Assembly: GCA_948470475.1 (NCBI GenBank)
Contig: OX419343.1
Span: forward strand, 5,719,633 to 5,783,632
Reading direction: 5' to 3'
DNA: 64,000 nt
Origin: Galaxea fascicularis
Lineage: Eukaryota > Cnidaria > Anthozoa > Scleractinia > Euphylliidae
In this document: positions 35,526 to 50,500 of the stretch, one piece after another
Layout of the letters: every line of letters starts with the position of its first letter
Position numbering within the stretch: position 1 is the first letter of the stretch
Made by a program: the position numbers and the translations under genes
The notes under the pieces: generated by a model
What the model was told of the DNA's origin: nothing
Databases searched by the model: none
Seen by the model: the letters and a program-made list of their open reading frames with translations, nothing else

Positions 35526-38500
35526 CCCCCTTTACTCAAATCGTGTTGAGTTTATTTGCTTTGCCAATGATGTCATACTATTCTATTACGGAGTTTCTTA
35601 AATCAAATAGGCTTGAATCAAGCAGTTAATGTCATAAAACAAGAAATAAGGCAAGATTCTACGTTTTAATGAATCTTTCATTTCGTTTTATCGCCATTAA
35701 GTGATATTCATAAGTCGATTGTAGTACAATTGAAAGAATTCACTCCGTTCAAAGTATTGATACTAAAACGTATTAGGCCCAGGTCAAACGCCGTACTTCA
35801 CATGAACCGAACTAAACTCGGTCATTAAGTTCATGTGAAGTAAGGCGTTTGACCCAGTTAAGTTCGACTAATTTCATTTGGATCGGTTGAGGCGTTCTTC
35901 ACGGTCGGCCAGACGGGAATAACGGCTGAAGATAGAGTCTGGGTCGAAGGTCGATCTTCACATGAGCCCAGCGAACCAAATGCATAATCATGTTAATGTA
36001 TATCAATGTATAAGTCAACCTCGATCAGTTTGTTTTCATGATCTAGTTAAGTTCGGCTGAATTAAGATCGGCGGTTGACTCAACAAGCTAACTTAACTAA
36101 TTTAGGTCGACCTAAACGGTAATTAAGTTTGGCTCATATAGTCATGTGAAGTACGGACTTTAACCGACTACAACTACATGGGCGACTACGGTGGATGAGT
36201 TCGTGAGTGGGTGCATGGATGAGGTCATGGGTGGGTTGTGGCACAGTAAGGGAGTGCACACAATTGTGTCTGATTCAGCCCAAATCTTCCGGGTGGTCTC
36301 GCACTTATAAATACAGGAAAATAACACTAACTTTAGGGAGAACCAATCAAAAACAGATAGCGTGTTCGTTATTGGGCCAATTGAAACAAACAATTTTAGA
36401 ACGAAATTAAAAAAATGTCAAATTTTGACTTTGAATAAAAGATAAACTGAGACTAAGCCGAATGAAAGCAAACCAATGGAAATAGTAAGATATAATAATT
36501 GCTCTTTTCTTGCCGAATTTCGAGAATCAAGAACTCAGACCTTGGTAATAAGAGTAGAAAGGTGTAATCCTGGTGCTGTTTAAAAACTCGTCAACTGATT
36601 CCTCACCAGACATCGAGTCAAAGAATTCAAGGCTCATACAAGAAAACAGCTACACGCTTTAGACCATTTCTTAAAGTTTTACATCAACTTCTGTTGCATG
36701 GCCTCCTCTTTATTTTTTCCAAAATTGGCGCTGGGTTTGTCAAGAGTATTACGAAAGTTGTGGACATAGCACTCATAGCACTCATAGCACTCAGTGTCAT
36801 CAATATGCGGGGATAAATTACGTTTGTTGTGTGTTCGCTTCTTTGTGCTTTGAGCCTTATTCCCCGGTACCGCGCCGCTGCTTCCCCTTCTTTAAAAGTA
36901 TGCATCTCAAAATCCCATTGTGGTGTGGAATTCAAGGGAATTTGTTAGCTTCATTAAACAACGTACGCTTAACAAACTAAGGAGTTTCTGACTCATCTTA
37001 CCGCCACTCTCGCAAGTATCCTTGAGTATTTTACGTAACTGGAGGGGTAAATTATCGTAATTTCCCACATCATACAAATCCTCCTTCCGTTTTGTCAGTA
37101 GGTACAGGTCTTCTCTACCCTTCGCGTTTCCAGTGGCAACCACAAATACTCTGACACCAGCGTGGTGAAGAGGTGCTACTGCTGTGTCAAATGCGAGGGT
37201 GTCAGGCGCGTCTGTGTTGGCGCCATCTGACAGCACGATCAAAACCTTGGGGATGAACTTCCTTGAATCTTTTCCGTCGGAAAAAAGTTTCTCTGCCAGC
37301 GAGAGAGCGCGATCTAAGCGAGTAAAGCCTCCTTGATAATTGACGTCATCGAGCATACTTCGGAATTGCTCGTTCGTAAGGTCGTCGGAAAGGCGAGCGT
37401 TGATCTTAGGAACAATGCTGAACTGAATAAGTCCCACTCGACTTCCAACTTTGTTTTTGAGGAAGGAATTGGCCAGAATGTCGATGAAATCTTTGCTTTG
37501 TTGAAACTCGTGTGGCGTTAAGCTGCCTGAAGAGTCGAGTATGAACGCTACGTCCAGGGTGTTATCACAAGCATCGATTTCTAGGAAAAAAAAACTCACA
37601 TAATTGGAATTTTATGAATAAGCACCGTGCAGGCAGAAGTGGAGGGTTTGTGCCCCAGCTTCATTCCGTGTGCATGGTTGACCTATACGAAACAGTCAGA
37701 CACATTTTTTTTCAAGTTGTAGAAGTCTACAAAGTACTAAACATATAAAATTGTGGGAGTTTTTAGTTTATTGACTCGTGTTTCAACGCATTTTTGCCTT
37801 CTTCCAAGGCTAAAACGGCTGAAAACTACGACGAAAACGGAGGCCATAAAAATATTTTACCTTAAACTATGATTCGCGGGAAACTTTTGAAAAATTAACT
37901 TTTTAGGGTAGAGGGTAAAAATTCCATTGTTGTGATGAGGGCACTGGTAAACATAAAAAGTGAAGACGGATCGACAAAAATGTTTTTCAAAAGAGAAGCT
38001 ACAAGTGTGAACAAGTAAAAAGCACAGAGGTCGCAAAAAAGATAATACCCTATTTACCATGTGAATAAGGGATTAATAATTTAAATGGACATTACCTGAG
38101 CTCTCGCACGTCGCAATGGATAGTTGCCGCACGCGCTCAATAAGTCCATCATACGATGGAACTAAAATGGCGTCGTCTTTTCTATCCACCATGAGCAGTA
38201 ATTCCTTCTCCTCAATTTCCTTTCCTATCCCCACAGCAAAAACACGAATACCAGCGGACAAAAGAGGGGCTACTGCTGTTTGTAGGTCATCGCCATCTGG
38301 AAGTTGCGACTGCCTTCCATCTGTTAACACAATCACCACTTTCGCTACTCCTTTGCGTGCTCCCCCTTTGTGGGTTAATAACTCGTGGTACGCAAGCTCG
38401 AGGGCTTTATCTGTGCGTGTTTCACCTCGAAGGTATGGTAAAGCGTCTATTGCTGCATTGAAGACCTCGTTGTTCGAGGCATCGGGAAACCGGACCGCTG

Positions 38501-41500
38501 TGGTCGCGGTGGTGCTGTAAATAATGACGCCGGCACATGTTCGTCCTGGACCGATTTCGAAAGTATTTGCAACTGCCTTGACGAACTCCTTCATCTTCTG
38601 GTACCCGTGTTCTCCTATGCTCGCTGAAGAGTCCAGAAGAAAGGCAATATCCACGGGAGCTGCACATTTTTTTAGAGCTACAAAAAGACGCGGAATATAA
38701 AGTATCATATTTTCTGATAACTTGAAAATCATGCTGTCAAGTCCTAGCACAGAGTATTTCATTCATGAACAAGTGATAACAATGCTTTTTTACTTTAGGC
38801 TACCACTTCCAGGGTCATCTCCGATGTCATTTTCCCAAGTAATCCATTGGTTCCAAGGTAATGACTGTCCGGTCACACTTATACATATGTATAGATACAC
38901 AGGCAGTTTGTTGAATATAACTTTGCAACCCAAGGGTTGAATTACGTCATATTTACAGAATAAAAGATTAAATAAATATAATGCATGTATAATATAAATT
39001 GTATGATATACTACCTGACAAAGCGAAACAAGAAGTAGAACTGAAGTCATTTAGTACCATGTACTCTCTACACAAAAAGCATTGTTTCATATGTATCGGG
39101 CTTGTTATCTGACAGACTTTTTTCATCTTACCAGTGCGAGTTCACTAGTCCGTTAGTTGTACCGGATCAAGAATGTATCGATGGTACGAAACCCCACATC
39201 CGCATCATTTGGAAGCGGTTTGATTATTACTTTCATAACTCTGTAGCATTCAATTATTCTATCGCAGAACTGTAGTGACGCTGCTCACACAATCACGGAT
39301 TCGGCTTATGCAAAAGCCTCCCATGGGATTTGTTTTAAGGGAAGTCGTATTTGTGGGGAGGAGGTGAAATACGAATCTCCTAAAAACGACCGCGTAAGAA
39401 AATATTTAGGCTGATGTAATAAAAATATCTGATCTCGAATTGGAACAAAATTTACGCTAGTATCTTGTGAACAACTCTTTAGGCAAAAAGACAGACAGGG
39501 CATTGACAGGAGCCCATCACTAGGAGCGTACAACTCTCATACTAAGCCTATGTCACGGCATTTTTACAGACTGATTTATTTTAAGACTATCTTTTCCCGC
39601 GAAAAGGGAAGTTTCGATACACGTAATACCGTATTGTCATCACCTTTCTTTTGTTCTAAACTTTCTCAACTTTGCAGATAAACTGTAGAACAAAAGAAAG
39701 TTCGAGGAAAAGTTCTGCACGAGAGAATGGTGATAATGGGCATTATGATTAGTCATTGGGGCTCCTGCTAGAGTTCCATATTCGCGGCAAACTCAATCTA
39801 AAAATAAATCGGTCTGTGAAAACGCTGTGACAGGAATATAGGGCAGTTGTACACTCCTAGTGATGGGCTCCTGGCATTGAGAAGCCTTTCTGAAAGAAGA
39901 TGTGATTACTGTCTGATCGACTCTGAAAATTGTACTCTCTCCTTAGCTCCTAGAAGTCCAGCAGGAATTTTCTGGGTTAGCGACTGACAAGTTCAAAGCT
40001 TCTTACCTGCGCTTGCGCATATTTTGTTGGAAACTAGATGTAAAGAAGCCAGCAGGTGATCAAAACTGTCAACTGTTATGATGTCACCTTCCTTATCTAC
40101 TACTCTGCGAAGCTCTGATGCACTTATTTGGTTTCCAATCCCCACAGCCAATCTGGCAACCTTTTTGGTTTTGAGTGGTTTCACTGCACGTTCCATAGAA
40201 ATCGAGTCTGGTGCCTCCGTTTGCTTTCCGTCCGCCAACAACACAAGAGTTTTGGCCACGTAAGGTCGACAACCTCCCGAATCACTAAACATCTCTGTGT
40301 TTGCAAGCGATAACGCGCGATCTATGCGCGTAGCTCGTCCATAATAAGGAATGCGATCGATAGCTTCCAAAACCGATCGCGTCCCGTTACATTTGTCGAA
40401 CGCTTGATGCACGGTTGCTATGTCGCTGTAGACCAGGGATCCTGCATTAGCCATGCCGCTGTCGAGGTCTAACGTACTAGCGGCTGCCTTAACGAACGCT
40501 TTCTGCTTCTGAAAGTCGGCTTTTCTCACGCTGCCCGACGAATCCACCAAAAACGCCACATCCATGGGTGCAGAGCAGATCGGAGGTTCTTGGAAAAGAA
40601 TGAAATTTTAACTAAAAACAAAACAACTCTTAGAGTAATGGGGATATTAAACAGGAGAAAGTGGACATATTTTTATGTTCCGTTTGTTCAAGAGGTTTAC
40701 GTCAGATCAGGTGGTTATCGAAATGGAGAGTGTAAAATTTAGCAGTCGGCAAGAAACAAGTTATTCAGTAGAACATAAACTGAGGAAATTTCGAGTTAAA
40801 TTGAAAAGGAAATCGGTAGGAGCGTAAACACTTACTAACATCACGGGAAAAAGAAAGCTAAGCGATGCTGTCCTACCGGCTTGCTGCCGGGGAAACGTAT
40901 TTTTGTACAGATATCCTGATTATTACTCACGTGCTGCTTCACAGATGACCTTTGAAACGGAGTCACTTGAACTGACGAGATCGTCAAACGAAGGTGCCAG
41001 AAGCACGTCTTCCTCCTTGAGCACAACAGCACGCAGTTCACTTTGATCTACAGTCTGCCCAATCCCAACCATAATTATCCTTACACCAGTTTCATGAAGC
41101 GGTCGAGCTGTGTCTGCTAGACTCATTGCATCTGGACCCGCTGACTGCTTGTCGGTGGTTAAGACGATTAAAATCTTTGGAACGCCTTGTCGTTTCGTTC
41201 CACTGGAGTCGAAGAGAGATCGAGCAAGCTTCAAAGCTCTATCTATTCGCGTCTTTCCCTGCTCGTGGGGCAAGCCATCCACGAGATTGTTAAAGGATTC
41301 CACGGATGTTTTCGCTCCAAGTTCGGCCCTTGCGGTTGCGAAGTTACTGTACAGGATGAGCGCTACCTGCCTTTTACCAGGTGCGATGCCGAGTACTGTT
41401 GCGACACTTTTTACGAATTCTTTCTCTTTTCGGTAGTTTGAAGGACCAAGTCTCTCGGGAGAGTGGACCGCGAAAATAACGTCTGCTATTCCATTACACT

Positions 41501-44500
41501 GCCTGTAGGCTTAAACAGAAGATCATAATTATAGAAAGGAATTAGGCCTTACCTCGTGTTTTAGTCTCGCTAAAAGAGTCAAAATTACCTGACTAACTAT
41601 AGTAATTTGTGCTGATTTGCACATTGATTATTGAGACAAAACCATTGTAACTTTGTACAGTAGTTTTCACGTACAACTCATCGCGCCAGCGCATGAGGTC
41701 CAACGACCCCACAGTTCAGCGCGGTCCCATCTTTACCCCATATTGGGACTTTTTTTCTATGATGAGGTGTCACAGGCACTGCCTCTTGGTATCGAATCGG
41801 ACACAAGGGCATATTCGCTAATTACTGCAATGAAAGTCAGTGAACAATACGTTCGTATGGTAATGTTTGTTGTGTGAGTTTTAAACAGAGTTATCATATG
41901 AAGGTCTATAGTTGAAAAAAAAAAACCGAATAATTATTAATACACTGTAACTGCTTTAGAGGTGAATGCACGAAGTATGCAATTGGAGTTTATTTCGCGT
42001 TCAGATCAACCTGTCACTTGACACAAATCTGTAGTAGTTCTTCATGCATCATGATAACCGAATATTGCCCTCGTTCATAACGTAAATTATTAAGCACACT
42101 CTCTTACCCACTCCATAGCAGATCCTCTTGAAGAGGTAGCTGAATTTAGCTTGCAGGCTATCGCACGAATGCGACTTGATGACATCTTTTGGACCCTCTG
42201 TCAAAGCACGCAATTTGTTCCCGTCTGCTGACGAAGTCACACCAATGGCGATTACTCGCACTCCTGCTTGATGAAGTGGTTCTGCAGCTTTCTTGACGGC
42301 CTTGGATTCCTTATAAGCGGCCTTCTTTTCATTTGTTAGTACGATGCATACTTTTTGAACCCCTCTTCGTGCTCCTAACAGTAATAAAGGACAAGGTCAT
42401 AAGGGTGTCAAAGTTCCAAGCAAGCCAGAACTTATATTTTTTTGGCACATTTTAATATAAACAAGTAGACTTGTTCTTTCTCGCACACCTTGATATCCAA
42501 GTCAAACTCTGGATAACCACGTTTTTCGATTCACCTCACCGCCTCGTCCTGGATTTCACACGACCAGGAGCCCATAAATATTTATGGGCTCCTGACACGA
42601 CTGAGTGTTTTTGTGCAACTTTCAAATAAAAGTGGGTTTGTTGGGGGTGCCACCAGTTTGTTTTGGCAATAATACTTAAGTGTCGATTTTTTTTCACCTT
42701 AACGTCCTAACAGTGCCAAATACTTTCTTTAATATTCAAGATGTTCCACCTTACTTCGATATTGTCAAATATTGGGGTTTAATTGTTACAGGCAAACTTC
42801 GTACTGTAGTTAGTACGCAATGTTGCGAGGATAAGAACTGTAAGCATCTAAGTTTCGGAGCTATGCATCATTAGTGTGACAACTGCTTGGCTAACCAGTT
42901 GATTTGCAAATCAAAACAGGGCCCGGTTGTTGGAAAGCCGATTAGCCTAATCCAGGATTAGCGTAACTTTGGTTTCAGTTTTTTAACTCTTGGGAGAAAT
43001 ATTGCTATGCTGCTTTTTGTTTTCAGGATTGGTTTCCTCTAATGTAAAATTTTACAGAATGTCAGCTTTGAACAAAGTTTGGGAATAGGGAAATAAACCT
43101 CTTGGTTAATTTTTAATACTAGATTAGCATTAATCGCCCTTTGAACAACCGGGCCCAGAATAACTAGAAAAAATGACGTTGCGGCTTTGTCACTATCCCC
43201 GCTGTTTAGCAGGTACAAACGGAAGGGAGACAGAGAGAGTTCGCTCGGAGAATGTTTGTGAAGCGTAGGGGAGAAGGCCTAAGGTTAGGGGGCACGGTTG
43301 GCGCAGTGGTGAAACTACTCGTCTCCGACCAACGTGGCCCGGGTTCGATTCCCGGATTGGATGTCATATGTGGGTTGAGTTTGTTGTTGGTTCTCTACTC
43401 TGCTTCGAGAGGTTTTTCTCCGAGTACTCCGGTTTTCCCCTCTCCCCAAAACCAACATTTCCAAATTCAAATTCGATCCGGATGCAGGACCTGCCTGAAA
43501 ACCACTTCGGTGAGTGGAGCATCCTGGGTAAATATCATGATTTAAGCGTCAGTTTCAAATCTAAAGGCCACTTGAAAGAATATGTTTAACACAACCTTGT
43601 TTCAAAAACAACTGTTCACACGAAACCGCACACGGGTAGGACACGGGTATGTCCTTGCGAATCACCTTATTTCCATAGCGTGCTAGATAGAGATAATAAC
43701 GATGAAAATGGTAGAACAATTTAATTATCAAGATAAAGTAAGAACTAGATAATATATGTATATAATTTTACCTCCTTCATCCGTGAAAACTTTATGCGCA
43801 AGCTGAAGAGCTTCAGCAAGTCTAGCCTCTCCCTTCTTGTGCGAAAGGTTGGAAATTATTTCATCGAGATCAAACTCAGAGGAATATTGGCCAAAGGCAA
43901 TTTCTTTTGTTGCTTTGCTGTTGTACAGAATAAGAGCAACTTGCTGTTCGCCTCCTGTTGTGAAGAGGTACTTGACTACCTCTTTTATGAATTCCTTTAC
44001 TCTCTGGAACGCGGTTGGTGAGATATTGTCGGACGACTCTACCACGAAAACCACATCTAGTGCTACGGTACAGGTTTGAGGTGCTAAAGGATGGGAACAA
44101 AGGATATTAGTAAAAATAAGATTCGGCAAAAGATTATTATTAAAAGAATAGTGGACTTCCGCTCCCTAGACACTCAAGGAGAGCAAAAACACATAAGACA
44201 AAACGGAGATTTGGAGAGAGCCGAATGTAAACTACTGTCGACAGTCTCCAAAGGAAGAAAGCGATTCAAAGTGAGAGGGTAATGTTTGTGATGTGTATAT
44301 TGTATATTGCATATTGCATACATTCTATTGTGACATGGCTGAATAGGCATAGTAGGGAGAATATTGGAAGTCGTTATAAAATAAGCCGGCGTCAATCAGT
44401 TTTGATCTGGCTTTAGGGACATGCATCACTTGTGCGAGTACGTTTTGGGAAGCATGACGTTTTCATCGAGATCAAACTCAGGGTTATCTTGCCCTCCATG

Positions 44501-47500
44501 GTGGAATTTTGACCTCCCTGGCACCTGGTGGTTTTTTAAAAACTCCATGGTGAATTTTCTCCCTGGTGTAGAATTTTGCTGTAGAATTTTTTTGGTGTAG
44601 GATCAAACCTGGTGGATTTTTGTCTGCCATGGTAGAGGTTTTGTTAAAAACCTGGTGAACAACCAGGTTCCACCAGGTTTGTAACAGAGGGGCGTCTTAA
44701 TTGATTGAAATAGAATTTTAGCTGAATCATCTATGATGATGAAATAACTTCAGTTGATGATATGACACTCATTTATTTTCGATTTCAAACTACACCTCTG
44801 CAGTTATTCAATGGCCAAGCATGCGAAAATACACAAAATTAGGTAGTAATTCTATATTGTTCAAATGACTGCATCAAAAAGACTGCGCTAAGCTTAAAAA
44901 AAAGGAATAAACATTTTGTTATAAATACCTGCTGCTTCGCATATACCCGCAGCGATCGGCAGCGCAACGTTTGGTAAAAGATGCGGAGAAGGGACAAGAA
45001 AAACGTCCTGCTCCTGCACTGCCATCTTGCGTAGTTCTTTAGCATCTGCCAGCTCTCCAATTCCAACCACTAATGTCTTAACTCCCATGTTTATCAAGTT
45101 TGCAACGGCGTCGTTTAAGGGAGTGGAATCCGAGTCTATGGTGTGTCTTCCGTCAGTCAGAATGACCATCACCCCTGGAATGTTCTCTCGCTTCCCTGCT
45201 TCAGGTGTCATGAGTTCTTTTGTTGCCAAGGCAATAGCTCTGTCAATCCGAGTGGTCTTGCCTTTGTATTGAAGGCCTTCGACAGCACTGAGCAAATCTT
45301 CTTGGTATTCGTAATCAGAAAATTTGATCGCAACGGAGGCTTTGTCGCTGTAGATTATTATGCCTATTTGGCTATCCGATGGTGAAACGTATAAGTTCTC
45401 GACGATAGCCCTGATAAAATCCTTTTGCTTTCGGAAGCCTTTCTCATTCAAACTACCCGAGGAGTCGACCAGGAAGGCGACATCAACTGGATTTGTGCAT
45501 CTTGAAAATCCTTCAAAGTAAAATAGATTTTAAATACACATCGGGTAACTTTTAGAAGGATGACTTCAATCAAGGCATAGAAGGATCATTTACGAAGGTA
45601 CATTTATATCGATAAAATCGAGATTTGAGTCATGTGTATTATTTTTTTTGGGAGATCGGAAAATAACACGAGAGGTAGACATGGCTCTTGAACAAGCTGT
45701 TTGCACAGAAATGCTTATGCTACCATAAAAAAAAAACGATCTCCGTCGTAATCGTTTGCAATAGAAATGGAATCAATTTTGTTTTTAAAAATGGAAATTC
45801 TATGTAACAAATGAAAGGATTTATGGAAACAAACCTGCAGTGTCACATGTCATGTTTGCAAGTTGTCGTGTTCTCAGCATTAAACTCTCAAACGACTCCT
45901 CCAAAAACAAATGATCCTTTTTATTTACCAGAGAGGTGAGTGCGTTAACATTCGGCTGTTCACCGACACCCATGACAAACACCGCCACTCCTAACTGACG
46001 AAGTTTCTGAGCATGCGCACTCAGATCTTCTGGCAGTGCTTGAGGCTCTTTCTCGGCACTCGACACCACAATCAAAATCTTGGCTACTCCAATTCTCGCA
46101 CCACCTTGAGCGGCAAACAATTTGGTGAGGACAACTCGCAAGGCGTTATCGAGTGTTCCATGGCCTTGTGTATAAGGCAGCTTATCGACTGCCTCCTTGA
46201 AATCGTCATCATCTAAGTGGTCGCTGAATTTTATGTTTACAGTTGTATCGTTACCCGAGATAACGACTCCGGCTTGGCTTCCGTCTGGTTGTATGCCAAA
46301 GCTTCCAGCGATTGCTTTGATGAAGTCTTTTTGTATCTGGTAATTTTCGATGCCTGTGGTATCTGACGATTGTATTATAAAAGCAATGTCGGCAGGTTTA
46401 GTGCATTTTGCAGGAGCTAAAAGGAAAGATATGGAAACAAGTTAGCGATAACGGGACAACGAATGGTGGTTTTACCCACATGATAGTAATCTTTCATCTG
46501 CAAACACTCCAGTTGAACATCATTGAGTGAATTGCAACGGGGCCTACATGTTTAGACTATGTTTCGGCCCCGTGCCTGCAGCCTCGTAACAAAAGGTCTG
46601 GTGCAAAAGATTGGAAAGCTAAGGTACTTCTTGTTGGCGTTAAAGTAAAGCCAAAAAGAGATTCTACATACTACGCTGTTTGATGGAGGATTTTCGCAAG
46701 TGGAATGTAATCCTGATGATTGCTCGATAGTGGTAGCTACAAGCGATATTAAATTCACTTTGGCTGGCAGTGCTACCGCATAAACTTTGCCGACACCGTA
46801 AAAATCTGGACAGCTATTTAAAACAAAGCCTCTATGTTTCCTCGCGATAGAAGCGGATGATACACCGGCAAAATACCTGCAAAGTCGGATGCCGCCGCAC
46901 GAACTCTCGATGCCGCTGCGGCTAAGCTCTCAAACGAATCAGCTGCAAATATGTCATCTGCACCCTCAACAAGCGTCTCAAGACCTCTTATGTCATCATC
47001 ACTTTCGCAGCCAACAGCTACGACAAGAATCTTGACGCCGTCTTTTCGCAGGGGATCTACAGAGTCGTCTAGACGAATGGGACTATTGGAAGGATTACTT
47101 TCACAATCCGTGACTATGATAACACTTCTTGGCACAGCTGCGTGGGCAGGGGCAGGCGGAGAGAACAACTGTTCAGACGCCATTTGTAAAGCCTTGTCAA
47201 TGTGCGCTCCTCCCCCAAGGAACGGAATGGAGTCGACGCTCTCTATCAGGCTATCTAATGTTTGTTGGTCGGAGAAATTGACGGTGAGATGAGATTCATT
47301 ACCGTACGATATTATGCCTACTCGACCCAGGTTGAAAGATATCGTCAAACTCCGAACAAGTGTCTTAAGAAAGTTTTTTTCCCTTTGAAAGCTAAGGTCG
47401 CTGACTCCTGCAGAAGTGTCAATCAGAAAAGCAACGTCCATAAGATGGATGACTCTTTCAGGCTCTATGAAAAAGGAAAGCAATGGAAAATAATCAGGAT

Positions 47501-50500
47501 AGTATAGAAAAAGGGTAACCTGGCAGTTATTATTGCGGAAAGCAATATTTTCTAATATTTAGAGACACGAAACAATATTTGGGGGACGCGTCAGTTTCAC
47601 GTGTCATCTTTAAATATTATGACGCATAAAGGTGTCTCTTCGTCGTTCGGTCCGTTAGTCTGGTTCAGCACTTTCCGGAAAAAATCCGAGACAGAGCTTA
47701 ACAACCACAACCAAGCTTTTATAAAACGAAACAAACCATTTATAACATTTAATATGGCATGAATCCGAACCCTAACCCGAACCCTAACCCTAAGCACAAT
47801 ATTTGCATACCGGCAGCCTTACAGGCCAGCAAAGTGACATTTAACGCCAAGTCGCTCAGCCTTTCAAACGATTCTGCGGCTAAAATCAACTCGTCGTCAT
47901 CTACCAACACACGCAATGTCTGAAGGTCAGCTTTCGGTCCGATGCCAACCGCGATTACTGGAATACCCTCTCCTTTAAAAGGCTCTGCCGCAAACCTAAG
48001 AGTTTCGTAGTCCGTATTATTCCTTTCTTTTCCAAACGTTAAAAGGACAGCGACCCGTGGAACTCCAGGTCGGGCTCCACCAGTTACGGTGAACAGATCA
48101 TCAAAAGTCACTTTCAAAGCTGTATCGATTCGAGTTCTTCCTCCTAAGAACTTCAGGTCACTAATTGCTGACTGGAGGCCAGAGCGGTTGTCGTGATCTT
48201 CAAGTGCAACATACAGGCGGGCCTTAGAACTATAGGAGACGACTCCTATTCGGCTGCCTGCAGGAGACACGTCGATGCCGTTGGAGAATAACCTAATAAA
48301 GTCCTTTTGTGTCTGGTAGCCCACTTCGCCTGCATTACTTGAAGAATCCAAGAGAAAAACCACGTCCATGGGTATTGAACAAACAGCTTTTGTCGTTGCT
48401 GTGGAGTATATAGTAGTAATAAAAAGAAGGCCATACCGTCGGTCGTAGTTAACTTCATAATTAAAGTAGCCTATTTACAAAACCTCATCATACGGACAAA
48501 ACTGGATCACAAACACAGCAAGCAGCTCAGCAGCTTTAGTGAAAAGCCTGTCTACAGACAATTAAAGCAACGTTTTATTGTATTTCCATAAGATCAACAG
48601 CCCCTCTCGCTTAGATTTCATTCAATCGAAGAATGGGTCCATTGGGTTGGAGTCCTTGCTACAGTAAATGTTGGTGAATTTATTGATGATCTTTGGATTG
48701 TTTTGAAGGAATAAAAGTCGGTGGTTGGAGATTGAAAATTAGGGAAAATTGGAAAATGTTGGCGGATTCGAACGTGGTTGCTAATTAAAATCAAGTGAAT
48801 AATTAGTAGACAAAGGCCAGATAGTCTGCCATCCCAACAAGATACCCCTGAGCCCTTAAGCGGACTAACTGGATTATATGTGTATATCCTTTGATACCCT
48901 TCAATCTCTCATTTTCAATTCATCCCATTTACCCCCATTTTCCTATTTAGAATACCCCCTTAAAAGGTCGTATTTTACAATAATTTTCGTCAGAACTTCC
49001 AAGTACAAAAGCTATTGTAATTGAACAATAAACTTAAGCAATTATATCTTAGCAAGAAACGTCTTGCTCTTACCAATGTTGCAATTTTTTCCAGTGTAGC
49101 CATCAATACATTTGCAAGTGTAACCGTTAACACTGTCGACACAGGTTCCTCCATTGTTACACGGGTGATTGACACAATCGTCGATATCTGCCACAAAACA
49201 AAGAAACCAGGAGAATCTCTTTTTGTCTGACCACAGAACTAATTTTCGTTCGGATGTAAATTGCAAATGTGGTTGTCGTGGTGTTCTGAGAAGGGTTTCG
49301 TAATAAACAAAACCAATGTCCAATAACTGGCATAAGAGATTTGTTTCAGGTAACAAATTTGCCAATTTTAAGACAAAAACAAGAAGAATTCTCACACTAG
49401 TAATCTGTTTAATCAGGAAAATCGAAACTAGGCTAGATACAAAAATCCCGAAAAATGCTCTAAAAATCTATCCCGGCGGAAATTCCCAATTTTTTTCTCT
49501 GGAAATTCCCTCAAAAATCTCTAAATATCCCAAAGATTGTCTAAAGATCTACAAATATCTCGCAATTTTTTTTAAAAAAACATTTCATCAGAGACTAAAT
49601 TCACTGAGGCGTCAGTTGGCTCCTTTGCCATTTGACCGACCACTTATTTCCATTGGAATCGACTCGGATTGGAAACATTAGGAAACGAAAACAACGCTGC
49701 AAGGTTGGATTGCCATCGCCAATAAGTAAACACCAGTATGAAAATGGATGATATTAAATTGTCATTTTGTCTGAATTCTGAATAAAGCGGAAAAAAATAA
49801 ACTGACAATTTTTCCTCAAAATCATCTAAAGATCCCGCCAAAATACCATTTTTGTCAAGTTTCCAACATTTGTAAAAATCTTCTGATACCCTAAAAATCC
49901 TAAAAACATCTGGCTTTTTCTTTCTTGGCATAGGCAAAACGCTCACCGAACTGAACTTCGGTTTCTTTTAGGGGAACATAGGGGATGACTCATGCAATGT
50001 TGATATAACGTTTACTTGTTGTCTATCGAAAAATAAAGAGAATCATTATAAACTGCTGCTGACTGAAAAAAAAAATCTTACCTGAGCTACAATTCTTTCC
50101 AGTGTAGCCATTAACACAACTGCAGCGGTAATTGTTGACAAGATCGGTACAATTTCCTCCATTGAGGCAGGGATGATCAGCACAATCGTCAATATCTGAA
50201 GGACGAAAAAGGCAAACAGTCAGGAGATGTCTCAGGAAAACTATCAATTGTGTAAAAACATAACACTGGTCTTCTTGTTCGTTAAGAGATGCAGTGCCTC
50301 TCAATAGAGAAAACAGAGAAGAAACCTTAGAGGAGATACTAGTTATGCCATGCTTTCGAGCGTTATACCATAGAATTGTATTTTCTTCGTATATATACAA
50401 GAGCTTTTAGGCGCGTGTGCGTGGAAAGAAAGTACAAGCGACAAGTCGGATACTCCATGTTATATCACGAGAAAACTATGCATGAACATTTTAAACCAAG

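Noticed and set aside
43252..43589. Two open plus frames with tRNA-like boxes, considered as a gene or tRNA
   Set aside because: The sequence matches the SINE at 60722, and no complete cloverleaf with an acceptor stem is present.
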